Positions 15,987 through 24,461 are shown, numbered from the stretch's first letter. The stretch is 32,726 bases of DNA from an uncultured Bacteroidota bacterium (GCA_903844815.1 CAIMVD010000351.1:1-32726), one strand, 5' to 3'. Notes: generated by a model not told the origin, from the letters alone. Made by a program: numbers and translations.

Positions 15987-17564
15987 TCAGGCAACAATAT
16001 ATGGAATTGTAAAATAAAATGCGGAGCCTTTTCCTTCTTCGCTTTCAACCCTTATTTCTCCGCCAAGCATTTCTACATAATATTTAGCTATGTATAAACC
16101 CAAACCACTTCCTTCGAAATCTCTGTCATTTGATTCGCTGCCCTGCCTGAAGCTCTTAAATATCAATTCCTTCTGATTCTCCGGAATGCCCACTCCTGTA
16201 TCTTTTACAAAAAATTCAAGATATTCACCCTTTTTCTCATATCCGAACTCAATTGAACCACTATTAGTAAACTTAATTGCATTTTTAACAAGGCTGGTAA
16301 GTATTCCATTGATCTTTCCATTATCCGTTTTAATGACTGCTCCCTTTGATGTCAAACAGTTTTTAAATAAGAATTGCAACCCTTTGAGTTCAACTTCCGG
16401 CTTGAAGAACTTATAAATGGATTCAACTTTCTCATTTATATTCAATTCTATAATATGAACTTTAGAAAGTCCCGTTTCAATTTTCGAAACATCAACAATA
16501 TTATTTATGGTATCAAGCATCCGGGCTCCGCTAATCTGAATGTTTTCAATAAAGTATTGTTGCTCTTCACTGGACAGGTTTGGTTCTTTCAATAGTTCGG
16601 TAAAGCCAAGAATACCGTTCATGGGGGTTCGTATCTCATGACTCATGTTGGTAAGAAAGGCTGATTTTAAGCGGTCGCTTTCTTCGGCTTTTTCTTTAGC
16701 TTTGATTAATTCTTCGGCTCGTTTTTCCTTTTCTACATTTTGAAATGCGAGTTCCTTATTGGCAATGATTAATTCTTCTGCCCGTTTTTCCTTTTCTTCA
16801 TTTTGAAACGCGAGTTCCTTATTGGCAATGATTAATTCTTCGGCCCGTTTTTCCTTTTCTACATTTTGAAATGCGAGTTCCTTATTGGCAATGATTAATT
16901 CTTCAGCCCGTTTTTCCTTCTCCTCATTCGCAATGATTAACTCAGCGACCCGCTTTTCCTTCTCTATGTTTTGAGACGCAAGTTCTTTGCCGGCAATGAG
17001 TAATCTTTTTTTTGACTCATTGAGTTCGGTAATATCAACCAGGGTAAGAAGACATTCTTTCCCGTTCTCAAAAGCGATACCTGATATCAGAGTGTGCCGT
17101 GTTGAATTGCTGCTATCCAAAATAGTTATCTCACACGATTCTTTTACTTTGTTTGTAAATACCTTCCCGAAAAACTCATTGAAGACAGGTTTTGTGTCGT
17201 TTGAAACAAAGAAACCAAAACGGCTTCCTAATAATTTCAACCTATCTATACCAATCATTTGGGACCCTACCAGATTTAACTTAGAGATTTCACCCTCTTG
17301 TGAAAGCACAAGAAATCCAACAGGCGCAAAGTCATATAATGAATTATATTCTTTGTACAGTTTAAGTGTTTCACTTATTTCAGAATGTGCCCTGTTCAAT
17401 TCCTGGTTTTGCATTTCCAGTTCAACCTGATGAACTTCTAGTTCATGAAGGAGTTTTTGAATATCAATTTCCGAAAGGGAACTGTTTTTTGATGGAGTAT
17501 TTTTAATCTCCGCTTCAGCCTTCCTGCGAAGATTATGGTCGTTAGACCTGTTCCATATTTTCAT
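15987..17564 (-). CDS. Soluble PAS-domain sensor histidine kinase with a repeat coiled coil
   Basis: 525 residues without transmembrane segments. The N-terminal coiled region (31-65, LLHELEVHQVELEMQNQEL) leads into a PAS domain (about 72-182, YDFAPVGFLVLSQEG). A 100-residue coiled coil (193-290) is built of 21-residue KELAFQN(V/E)EKEKRAEELIIAN repeats. HisKA follows with the phospho-acceptor histidine in TNMSHEIRTPMNG (H309), then HATPase_c with N box LVKNAIKF (425-432), G1 DTGVGI (455-460) and G2 GSGLGL (485-490). It should autophosphorylate and pass phosphate to an unlinked response regulator; none is encoded nearby. The sensed signal is unknown, and no cofactor-binding residues are evident in the PAS domain. 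Confidence 0.92.
   Translation of the reverse strand: MKIWNRSNDHNLRRKAEAEIKNTPSKNSSLSEIDIQKLLHELEVHQVELEMQNQELNRAHSEISETLKLYKEYNSLYDFAPVGFLVLSQEGEISKLNLVGSQMIGIDRLKLLGSRFGFFVSNDTKPVFNEFFGKVFTNKVKESCEITILDSSNSTRHTLISGIAFENGKECLLTLVDITELNESKKRLLIAGKELASQNIEKEKRVAELIIANEEKEKRAEELIIANKELAFQNVEKEKRAEELIIANKELAFQNEEKEKRAEELIIANKELAFQNVEKEKRAEELIKAKEKAEESDRLKSAFLTNMSHEIRTPMNGILGFTELLKEPNLSSEEQQYFIENIQISGARMLDTINNIVDVSKIETGLSKVHIIELNINEKVESIYKFFKPEVELKGLQFLFKNCLTSKGAVIKTDNGKINGILTSLVKNAIKFTNSGSIEFGYEKKGEYLEFFVKDTGVGIPENQKELIFKSFRQGSESNDRDFEGSGLGLYIAKYYVEMLGGEIRVESEEGKGSAFYFTIPYIVA
16695..16988 (-). repeat. Tandem 63-bp repeats encoding heptad coiled coil
   Basis: Inside the histidine kinase gene, units of 63 bp (21 residues, three heptads) recur four times, with one shortened 42-bp unit (14 residues, EEKEKRAEELIIAN). 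The three promoter-distal units are nearly identical at DNA level. Copy number can change by slippage or recombination while keeping the heptad phase, because both unit sizes are multiples of seven residues. Confidence 0.85.
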
Positions 17565-17761
17565 TACTCTTAATTACTTATGGTTTGACGGATTTTTTTG
17601 GAGAAACCTTAAAATTCTTTACGAAAACAATGAATAGAATTAACGCAAAGATAGATATTCCACAGCCTAATAAAAATCCGTTATTTCACAAAAAACGTGT
17701 TTAATCACGTGGCTGAAGATGAAATTGTTAGAATCAATTGTTTCGTATTTTGACATTTAAT

Positions 17762-19462
17762 TTATGGAAATTTAACATGGGGGGGGGGCAAACCTGAGCC
17801 AAAAACACCATCAACAACGACTGATTCCCCTGTCATGAAGGAAGCATCATCGCCTTTTTTAGTATGTTTAATAGTCAGAGCATAATCACCATTGCCAAGT
17901 TCCCTTAGAAGATATGCATCCGGGGTCAGTACCTCACTCTCCCGGATTTCTTTTCCATTTATTGTAATCCTTGCGGGTTTAAAGCACAATCTCAGGTATT
18001 CAACACCATTATCGGCTGCAGCTGTGTACTTTACCTGTTTTTCAGTATATTGAATGTCCCTCAGGATACCTTCCGAATACAGAATATGGTTTTCATGTGG
18101 CGGGGCCCATTCAGGCAGAGCCGAAAAAGCATGATAGAACATCCTGGGACATTCTCCATAACAATCGGACCACCAGCTTGAGATCCCTTTGCTTAACGGA
18201 CTTTCAAATGCCATTCCCGTGGAATCGCTGCAATAGGTAACCCAGTTCAGGGAACGGAATGCCTTTTCCCTGTATGATTCATCGCCCGAAACGGCATACC
18301 ATCTTGCACATTCGGCTGCATAACGTGCCGTCTGATAATCCATTTTAAAATTAAAGGTATCCTGCTCACCAACAATATTTGCTCCCCACATTGTTGATGG
18401 TTCTCCCGGTGCAGTCCGGAATACAAAATTATCCTCAGTCCATTTGATAAGCTTAGGGATATCTGATTTCCAGTTCGGATCGAGTTCAGGGTAATCAAAA
18501 AGGCACAAGACCATATTGCTTGCGCTCAGGTTGCTTTTATAGGTATTACTCTTTATATCGGTATCGGAATGTCCGTCGGTCCAGTATCCGGTTTTCATGG
18601 GGTAATTCAGAATAAAATCACGGGCTTTATCACGGGCATCCTTATAAGCCTGCACATTGCCGGTATTTGCCTTTATTAAATTATCCAGGAGCATATAGCA
18701 ACCTGTCCAGTTTGCTCCGTAGGGAGCTGTGACCCTGCCGTCATCCAGGACTATTCTGTATGGCCAAACAGATTCTTTTGCATTTCCGGTCCTGGCATTT
18801 TTTGCCAGAGCATCCGCAACATTAAGAGCAGCAGACAGATATTTCTTTTCACCCGTGTAAAGATACATCCTGAAGTAAGTCAGGCCCATTTCCCCGGCAT
18901 GATCAACCTGAATCTCATTCAAAACAAACCGGCCGGCACTCGTAAATCCACGGAATAATGTATCACCACCATTTGTTGTTGTATAGGGGAAGCCGGGCCA
19001 TGCATAATCAGCCGGACTGGTACCATGTTCAAGGGTGTAATCAACAAAATCCCGGACAATTTTCATTACAGAAGAGTCTCCTGTATAAGCGTAGTATAGT
19101 CGCGCATTTTCGAACCAGTTCGGGATTTTTTCGCCAATATCGTTCATCCAGGTGTCAGGATCCAGGACACCCTTATTATCTTTGAATGCACAATAAAAGT
19201 AATACTGGGGATATGCTGACCGGGGAGCCGGCCCCGGACTATTTGGAACCTTGGTCTTAATAAAGTCCCAGCGCTTGCGAAGAAACTGATCATACGCTTT
19301 GGACTGAGGTGTAATCCAGGATAGGAGTTTTCGCTCATTATCCAGGAGTACTTTATGATTATTAAAGGTCATTCCCTTCAATGTATCCTGCGGGTGATTT
19401 GTTTGTGCAATCAGAAGAGCTGAGAAGCAGAAACAAATTAGTAAAAACTTAAGTCTGGACAT
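17762..19462 (-). CDS. Secreted six-hairpin glycosidase-like protein
   Basis: A 566-residue exported protein. A signal peptide (1-19, LLICFCFSALLIAQ) is followed by a largely helical domain rich in W, Y and paired helices, with ARLYYAYTGDSSVMKIVRDFVDYTL, GLTYFRMYLYTGEKKYL and ARYAAECARWYAVSGDESYREKAFRSLNWV. This pattern is that of an (alpha/alpha)6 toroid as in GH88/105/127-type enzymes. A beta-rich tail (about 470-566) follows. The substrate and catalytic acid cannot be assigned. The coding strand has ten consecutive C near the 3' end (17788-17779); slippage by one base either way would replace only the last few residues. Confidence 0.65.
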   Translation of the reverse strand: MSRLKFLLICFCFSALLIAQTNHPQDTLKGMTFNNHKVLLDNERKLLSWITPQSKAYDQFLRKRWDFIKTKVPNSPGPAPRSAYPQYYFYCAFKDNKGVLDPDTWMNDIGEKIPNWFENARLYYAYTGDSSVMKIVRDFVDYTLEHGTSPADYAWPGFPYTTTNGGDTLFRGFTSAGRFVLNEIQVDHAGEMGLTYFRMYLYTGEKKYLSAALNVADALAKNARTGNAKESVWPYRIVLDDGRVTAPYGANWTGCYMLLDNLIKANTGNVQAYKDARDKARDFILNYPMKTGYWTDGHSDTDIKSNTYKSNLSASNMVLCLFDYPELDPNWKSDIPKLIKWTEDNFVFRTAPGEPSTMWGANIVGEQDTFNFKMDYQTARYAAECARWYAVSGDESYREKAFRSLNWVTYCSDSTGMAFESPLSKGISSWWSDCYGECPRMFYHAFSALPEWAPPHENHILYSEGILRDIQYTEKQVKYTAAADNGVEYLRLCFKPARITINGKEIRESEVLTPDAYLLRELGNGDYALTIKHTKKGDDASFMTGESVVVDGVFGSGLPPPHVKFP

Positions 19463-19667
19463 CTTTTCAATTTAGCCTGATTAATTCACAATCTTAAAAT
19501 TAGGCATAAATATTTACTTTTTTGCCCTTGAATAAACTAACTGTGGATTATGAGCTGTTTTTGGGGGAGAGTTTTTCCGGGAAATCCTAATCAACACAAC
19601 CATTGAGATTGATGAGTGATGCCGATAGTGTTATGATTATAGAAAAGTTGAGGAAAAAAACATTTTA

Positions 19668-20942
19668 CTATAGAAATCTCTCAAATACGTTTGCCATAAG
19701 TTCCTGCTCTGTTCCTGGAAGTTGATACTTATTGGCAACACTCCTCCAATTTACGACAGATTTTTTAATGTTCTCAATTTTCTTCAACGCATCCGTATTT
19801 GTTAAACGGAAATAGTCTGCCACTGCCAATGCGAGGTCTAAATCCAGAGAGTTATCATCGAGAGAGATATTGAGTGATAATCCGGCACCGTCCTCATTTG
19901 GATTAATATCAAAAGCCGGAGATAGTATCCATCCTTTATCTGTTAATATAAAACCATGGTTCCGTAAATGATCATCGGTGTTTGAAACAAAAATATTGTA
20001 GACAATCCGTTGCCATAATTCCCTCAGATTACTTTCAACATTTGCACCATTTCTTGTTAAAAAATCGACAATTTCAAGATAGCTGACTCCGTCCCGGAAA
20101 TTGTTTCCATCAACATAACCTAACATGGTCATTGCTGAAGCATAATGAATTCTCTCACCTGTATTAGTCCTGTCAAATCTTTTGGTAAGGAAAGTATAAT
20201 ATTTACTTGAAAACTTTTGGATTTTTGAGACTGCCACGTTAAGACCTGCATTCCTTGCAAGTTCATTAGTAACCATTTCCCATCCGCCAATATCTTTAAT
20301 ATCAGATTTACTTGGAAACTTGGCTATCCAAAGATTTTTTTTATCGTCCACGACACTCGCTTTGGGCCTTGCTCCTCCAAGAGAAGAACCCGGATTGATC
20401 AATATATTCAACCAATTCAGGTACTCAGGATCCTCATCAGCATTATCATCTTCAAGTCTTAGACTGATTTGTTCCAATTCTTTTATTGAAGTCCAGGGTG
20501 GTGAGGCAAGTATTTCATTGTCATTAAGAAATGGACCATCAGGATCTTCCCTGAACCGTATTGCACCCATACGGTGACAATCGGATACTCCAAGCAGGTA
20601 ATCGGATTCTCTCAATGTCTTTTCAGGCCGCTTCTCTGATCTTGCCGTTGCGGCTTCCAGTCTTTTCATCAGTATGCGGCCCCACCTGTCCGGAGAAGAA
20701 TCAAGAAAAACTCCAAAGTTCTGTTTCTCTTCTTTTGCGAATTGCGATCCGGAATATAATTGCAATTCCGGATCAAGTATCTGAGAATAACGGGATTTGA
20801 GCCAATTTTCAGCGTAACCAAAGGAAAATATTTCTTTACCCCTTGTAAATTCAGCCTTCAGCATACCCATTAATACCGGCTCTTTCATACCGGTCCAGTG
20901 AGCATAGACAATAATATCCTTAATATTACTTCTTGCTTCCAT
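19668..20942 (-). CDS. hipA: HipA-family serine/threonine kinase toxin
   Basis: A 424-residue full-length HipA-type kinase, the toxin of a type II toxin-antitoxin pair. HipA of E. coli phosphorylates glutamyl-tRNA synthetase and halts growth. Visible parts are an N-terminal Couple_hipA-like domain (about 10-130), the Gly-rich loop SSLGGARPKAS (186-196), the ATP-lysine strand IAKFPS (K208), the catalytic loop SNTDDHLRNHG (320-330) and a metal-binding AFDINP (D345). All catalytic residues appear intact. The gene overlaps the upstream antitoxin gene by 17 nt (20926-20942). The 205-nt gap after the stop (19463-19667) shows no clear terminator. The substrate in this organism is unknown. Confidence 0.92.
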   Translation of the reverse strand: MEARSNIKDIIVYAHWTGMKEPVLMGMLKAEFTRGKEIFSFGYAENWLKSRYSQILDPELQLYSGSQFAKEEKQNFGVFLDSSPDRWGRILMKRLEAATARSEKRPEKTLRESDYLLGVSDCHRMGAIRFREDPDGPFLNDNEILASPPWTSIKELEQISLRLEDDNADEDPEYLNWLNILINPGSSLGGARPKASVVDDKKNLWIAKFPSKSDIKDIGGWEMVTNELARNAGLNVAVSKIQKFSSKYYTFLTKRFDRTNTGERIHYASAMTMLGYVDGNNFRDGVSYLEIVDFLTRNGANVESNLRELWQRIVYNIFVSNTDDHLRNHGFILTDKGWILSPAFDINPNEDGAGLSLNISLDDNSLDLDLALAVADYFRLTNTDALKKIENIKKSVVNWRSVANKYQLPGTEQELMANVFERFL

Positions 20943-21336
20943 CTGTTTTCTTTAATATTCTCACCGTTGATCCCTTGACAGCTATTTTTGAAACCTGCGG
21001 ATTACTCTGTAATGAAGCATTTTTAAAAATCCTCGGTGCCCGTTCCCTGATTATTAGTTTGGCATCCTGTAGTCTTCTGCCTAATTTATCATCATTAGCA
21101 ACCTCCATGAAATCATTCTCAAGTCCAAGAACTGAAAGCACTTTAACATATGCCCCGATTGTAACATTAGGACTCCCTTTTTCAATAGAGACTAAAGTTG
21201 GTCTACTTATGTTTGCCCTCTCAGCTACCTGTTCTGCGCTAAATTTCCTTCGTAGTCTTGCAAGCTTGATATTCTCTCCAAGAACTGTAATAGGTTTCTG
21301 TGCTCTGGGTAATAATATGCTATTTCTTGTTTTCAT
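20926..21336 (-). CDS. hipB: HipB-family XRE antitoxin
   Basis: 136 residues. A helix-turn-helix of the XRE/Cro type occupies about residues 19-75 (GENIKLARLRRKFSAEQVAERANISRPTLVSIEKG). A basic C-terminal region (about 80-136) follows, longer than E. coli HipB and ending VRILKKTDGSKK. It should bind HipA and repress the operon through the dyad at 21349-21378. The 17-nt overlap with the toxin gene indicates translational coupling, keeping antitoxin first. The start is the ATG 13 nt downstream of the dyad. Confidence 0.9.
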   Translation of the reverse strand: MKTRNSILLPRAQKPITVLGENIKLARLRRKFSAEQVAERANISRPTLVSIEKGSPNVTIGAYVKVLSVLGLENDFMEVANDDKLGRRLQDAKLIIRERAPRIFKNASLQSNPQVSKIAVKGSTVRILKKTDGSKK

Positions 21337-21348
21337 AACATTAACTAT

Positions 21349-21378
21349 ATTTTACAAAAATACTTCATTTTGTAAAAT
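21349..21378 (-). promoter_or_regulatory. HipBA promoter and operator dyad
   Basis: ATTTTACAAAA (21349-21359) and TTTTGTAAAAT (21368-21378) are a perfect 11-bp inverted repeat with an 8-nt spacer. On the minus strand the -7 box TATTTTTG occupies 21362-21355, inside the dyad. HipB bound here would exclude RNA polymerase, the expected autoregulation of a hip operon. Confidence 0.65.
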
Positions 21379-21510
21379 TTATTTAACATTATCAAATATT
21401 TTTTGACTTACATGGTATATTTATGGTTAGCAGTGACCTTTCAAATATCTACCTTTCGTGTGGTATTTAATTGAATTGTATCCTCATCCCCCACTTTCTC
21501 ATTCTCCCAT

Positions 21511-22605
21511 TCACTTAGTCTTCCTTCGCGAAAATATCCCTTTTAGTCTCCCCCATATGTTTTGCGTGTGCGAAGAGTCACTCTGATCTCCTATGAGTGA
21601 TGCGTACGGCTGAAGCCCCGCTACGTTTTCAAAAACTATTTTAGTTATTCCCGACAATGGCAGAAATAATATAATGCCAGGTATACCCCAGATAAGTCCG
21701 CCAAGAATCAGTACAAGAATGGTAAAGAATGGACTGATGTTTACACTGCCTCCGACCACATATGGTTCTATAAAATAATGATCAATAAGGTTGACAAGTA
21801 ATACTATCAGAACGACCCATAACGACTGGTTAAGAGATCCCTCGATAAGAGAAATAAAAAGAGGAACCAATCCTCCTATTAAAGCTCCAACGTATGGTAT
21901 TACGGTCATAATAGCTACTATAAAAGAAAGTACAACAGCATTTTTCAGACCGATAATTAAAAACCCGATAAGAAAAAGTACACCCATGATTAATGCTGCT
22001 ACAAGTCTTCCCCAAAGGTATTTCTGAGCTACTCCGCTGATTTTGTCTATCATTTCCATTGCCCTGGCTCTCTTTTCTGCCTTGTAAAGGTTCACTACAA
22101 AATTTTCATATTTGTCTCTTTGCATTAAAAACAGAAAAATAAATACAAGCACCAGAAATAAGCTTCCGACAAAGGCAATTGTCCCTCTCACCATTTCCAT
22201 TAGAAATTTCCCTGCATTCCCAAAAGCATCTGAAGCATGAACCTTTAGCTGTTGTGAACTAACTCCCAGGCTGTCATTAATCCATGTCTGTATATCAAGC
22301 TTTATTTCCTCGTACCGTAAAATAATAAGAGGTAACTCTTTTCCTATATTTTCGACCTGGGCATAAAAAAGTACTACAACACTTGAAAATGCAGCTACTA
22401 TTATGAGAACGGAAACTAATGACGAAATTACTCTTGACGCACCGTAACTTTCAATTTTATTCGAGAGAGGTGTCATTAGCATTGCCAATAAACCGGAAAA
22501 GCAGATCAGAATGAAAAACTGTCTGCCAAAATATAATATTAAGGTAAGTAATATTGCAAAAAACAATATCCTGTTAATTCGCTCGAGTCCGGGATGTGGT
22601 AACAT
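21511..22605 (-). CDS. AI-2E family transporter
   Basis: A 364-residue multispanning inner-membrane protein of the AI-2E (PerM/YhhQ-like) family. Hydrophobic helices group as in the family: an N-terminal pair (about 12-70), a soluble helical insert (about 88-145), and then clustered helices with the GVLFLIGFLIIGLKNAVVLSFIVAIMTVIPYVGALIGGLVPL block (about 205-250), which carries the conserved PYVG motif. A YVVGGSVNISPFFTILVLILGG segment follows (about 278-300). Members export small molecules or act as Na+/H+ antiporters; the name reflects one E. coli member only. It sits between two Hip modules and has no obvious functional link to them. Confidence 0.88.
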   Translation of the reverse strand: MLPHPGLERINRILFFAILLTLILYFGRQFFILICFSGLLAMLMTPLSNKIESYGASRVISSLVSVLIIVAAFSSVVVLFYAQVENIGKELPLIILRYEEIKLDIQTWINDSLGVSSQQLKVHASDAFGNAGKFLMEMVRGTIAFVGSLFLVLVFIFLFLMQRDKYENFVVNLYKAEKRARAMEMIDKISGVAQKYLWGRLVAALIMGVLFLIGFLIIGLKNAVVLSFIVAIMTVIPYVGALIGGLVPLFISLIEGSLNQSLWVVLIVLLVNLIDHYFIEPYVVGGSVNISPFFTILVLILGGLIWGIPGIILFLPLSGITKIVFENVAGLQPYASLIGDQSDSSHTQNIWGRLKGIFSRRKTK

Positions 22606-22744
22606 CTATTATAGCTTATATTAAAATTTGGAACTGATCATCTTAAAACATAAACCAACAAGTTAGCATAAATAGTTTACATATATAGAGAGATCCCTGA
22701 AAAATGCTGATCTCGTTTTTCAATGTTTTATTTATTATGAAACC

Positions 22745-22825
22745 CACATGATTGAGTACAAGCACAAACAAGTATGAAAATAATTTTCAACCGAGCGAAG
22801 CGAGCTCGACGAAGTCAATCATGTG
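22745..22825. repeat. 11-bp inverted repeats bounding a GC-rich 81-bp element
   Basis: CACATGATTGA (22745-22755) and TCAATCATGTG (22815-22825) are perfect reverse complements 59 nt apart. The interior has a second small dyad, GAGCGAAGCGAGCTCG, much richer in GC than its surroundings. It lies just past the HipT stop codon (22837). It may be a terminator, a MITE-like insertion, or a folded recombination site. Confidence 0.4.
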
Positions 22826-22836
22826 CTGTTAACTAC

Positions 22837-23766
22837 TTATAATTTCAGGGTAGTTAGCCGTCCATCCAGTAATACAAGGTATTTGCCTTTCATCTCTTTT
22901 GATAAAAAGCTGATATTAATTAAAGTCCTCCACTTTGGGATTGCAATGGATATGGTCTCAAGAACTTTTTCAATGCTCTTTTCAGTTAGTCCACATCTTT
23001 CCACTCCAAAGTAATTAACCAAAACATTACGGGTTAAGTGTTTCTTCTTACCATTTAAGGGCAAAGCAATTTCTTCAGCTTGTTCTTTTAATACAATTGA
23101 GGAATTAACCAAATCGTAACAAGGAGATAATCTAATCTGATTATCATCGGAAATAATGGAAAAGTTTTTAAGATGCGAATCTTCATTGCCGATTAAATAA
23201 TTAAAGATGACCAGCTTAAACAATTTTACTTTCTCTATAGCAGGGAAGGTGCAATAATCATCGATCAACTTAACGACCTTTTCCATGCTATAATCATATT
23301 TCGTATCTCTGGTTAAACCAGCCAATTGAGCAAAATCTTCAACAGGAACTTTATCATTCTGTCCCTTCCTGTCAAAACGTTTTATGAAATAAGTTAATGT
23401 ATTATCCTTTGACCATAATAAACCATGAATAGGAATTTCCAAACCGATCCAGCTAGCCAACTTCATTGTAAGGTCTTCATTCTCGGGCAACTGAGTATAA
23501 ATTTGATGTTGAGGCTTAAGTATATATCTACCGCCTTTATCTGCAAGATTGAATTTTGCACCCTTGATACTTAGTACAGCACTTAACTTAGGCTGGACTC
23601 CCTGAATTGACATTTTTGCTGCACGGTTGAAAGCCTCTTTCCGTTGTTCTTCAGCCGTATATTCAAGGTCTTTTAGTGTCCTCAGACCAGTGCTTAAGAG
23701 TTTAAGGCCTGCTTCGCTGTAACGGCTTTCACCACAGGGCGTATATGTTATTGGGCATAGGTTCAT
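22837..23766 (-). CDS. hipT: HipT-type kinase toxin (core kinase of a tripartite HipBST system)
   Basis: A 309-residue HipA-like kinase lacking the N-terminal domain of full-length HipA. It has a Gly-rich loop SIQGVQPKLS (53-62), in which the serine before I-Q matches the autophosphorylation motif described for HipT. ILKP (K84), the catalytic loop IGNEDSHLKN (192-201) and CYDLV (D218) follow. E. coli HipT phosphorylates tryptophanyl-tRNA synthetase; whether this one does is unknown. Its ATG overlaps the HipS stop codon by 4 nt (ATGA). The kinase residues look intact, so the toxin is probably active. Confidence 0.88.
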   Translation of the reverse strand: MNLCPITYTPCGESRYSEAGLKLLSTGLRTLKDLEYTAEEQRKEAFNRAAKMSIQGVQPKLSAVLSIKGAKFNLADKGGRYILKPQHQIYTQLPENEDLTMKLASWIGLEIPIHGLLWSKDNTLTYFIKRFDRKGQNDKVPVEDFAQLAGLTRDTKYDYSMEKVVKLIDDYCTFPAIEKVKLFKLVIFNYLIGNEDSHLKNFSIISDDNQIRLSPCYDLVNSSIVLKEQAEEIALPLNGKKKHLTRNVLVNYFGVERCGLTEKSIEKVLETISIAIPKWRTLINISFLSKEMKGKYLVLLDGRLTTLKL

Positions 23767-24077
23767 TCTACAATTTCTTTTACAGTAACGACTCCAACCA
23801 TGTCATCCCCAACTGCAATTAATTGTGAGAAATGATCGTTCCTGTCGATTTTCTTAATTTTCAATAATCCGTCCAATTGCATCCCTTCTGGTAGTAATCC
23901 ATCGAAGAATGGTGGAAATGTATCGAACCTGAATAACTTAACATTTCTGGGCATCGTCCTTGAGACTTCAAGACCTTCATACCCGCCAAGGTATTCAAAA
24001 AGATAGTCTTTCCCTTGTTGCAATTCAGTCAAAGTTCCTGCCTCAACTCCTTTTACATAGATCTTAGCCCTTCTCAT
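23763..24077 (-). CDS. hipS: HipS: stand-alone HipA N-terminal domain
   Basis: 104 residues matching the N-terminal (Couple_hipA) domain of HipA. It has an early beta-hairpin (MRRAKIYVKGVEAGTL), then LFRFDTFPPFFDGLLPEGMQLDGLL with the conserved PFFxGLLPEG signature, and LIAVGDDMVGVV. In characterised HipBST systems this separate domain, not HipB, neutralises the kinase. It overlaps the HipB gene by 14 nt upstream and the kinase gene by 4 nt downstream, so the three are translated together. The alternative of one HipA gene split by mutation is unlikely, because the overlap is a clean ATGA junction. Confidence 0.87.
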   Translation of the reverse strand: MRRAKIYVKGVEAGTLTELQQGKDYLFEYLGGYEGLEVSRTMPRNVKLFRFDTFPPFFDGLLPEGMQLDGLLKIKKIDRNDHFSQLIAVGDDMVGVVTVKEIVE

Positions 24078-24306
24078 TTTTCATGTTTCGTAAATTATCC
24101 ATTAGCGGACTTGATAATTCTATTTTGATGTTCAATACACTAAGTACCTTTCGTAAGGTATTCAATTGAATAGTTTCCTTTCCCTTCTCAATATCGTAAA
24201 TCACAGTTTTACCCACACCTGACATTTCTGCTAATCTGTCACGACTTAATTTGGCTGCTTTTCGATGCATCCTGATTACATCTGCTAATTCCTGAGACCG
24301 TATCAT
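24064..24306 (-). CDS. hipB: HipB-type XRE regulator of the tripartite module
   Basis: 80 residues, almost entirely one XRE helix-turn-helix domain: VIRMHRKAAKLSRDRLAEMSGVGKTVIYDIEKGKETIQLNTLRKVLSVLNI (about 10-60). A short charged tail follows. It is first in the operon and overlaps the HipS gene by 14 nt. Two sets of dyads lie around its promoter. It shows no close resemblance to the 136-residue HipB of the neighbouring HipBA module, so cross-regulation is not expected but is possible. Confidence 0.88.
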   Translation of the reverse strand: MIRSQELADVIRMHRKAAKLSRDRLAEMSGVGKTVIYDIEKGKETIQLNTLRKVLSVLNIKIELSSPLMDNLRNMKNEKG

Positions 24307-24309
24307 ATT

Positions 24310-24332
24310 TTACTGTTATAGCGGCAAATATA
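24310..24332 (-). promoter_or_regulatory. HipBST promoter with degenerate operator
   Basis: The minus-strand -7 box TATATTTG occupies 24332-24325, so transcription would begin about 12-14 nt before the HipB ATG (24306). The bases read TTACTG (24310-24315) ... GGCAAATA (24323-24330) on the plus strand, resembling the halves of the perfect palindrome at 24371-24388. Confidence 0.5.
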
Positions 24333-24370
24333 GTCAGTTATATCTAAACAAACAAGCATTTGCACTATAT

Positions 24371-24388
24371 TTACTGCCATGGCAGTAA
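24371..24388. promoter_or_regulatory. 18-bp perfect palindrome upstream of HipBST
   Basis: TTACTGCCATGGCAGTAA is fully self-complementary and lies 65-82 nt upstream of the HipB start, beyond the -7 box. Together with the degenerate site at 24310-24330, it gives two operators about 60 bp apart, a spacing that would allow cooperative binding of HipB dimers. Confidence 0.6.
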
Positions 24389-24461
24389 TATAAAGTTTAA
24401 TGATATAGCATATTTTTTGTTTTGCCGGGCATTTTGGGTAAAACATGTAATATTTAACCGA

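Noticed and set aside
22745-22825. Integron attC site
   Set aside because: The hairpin has long ends, but no GTTRRRY core site or integron integrase is present.
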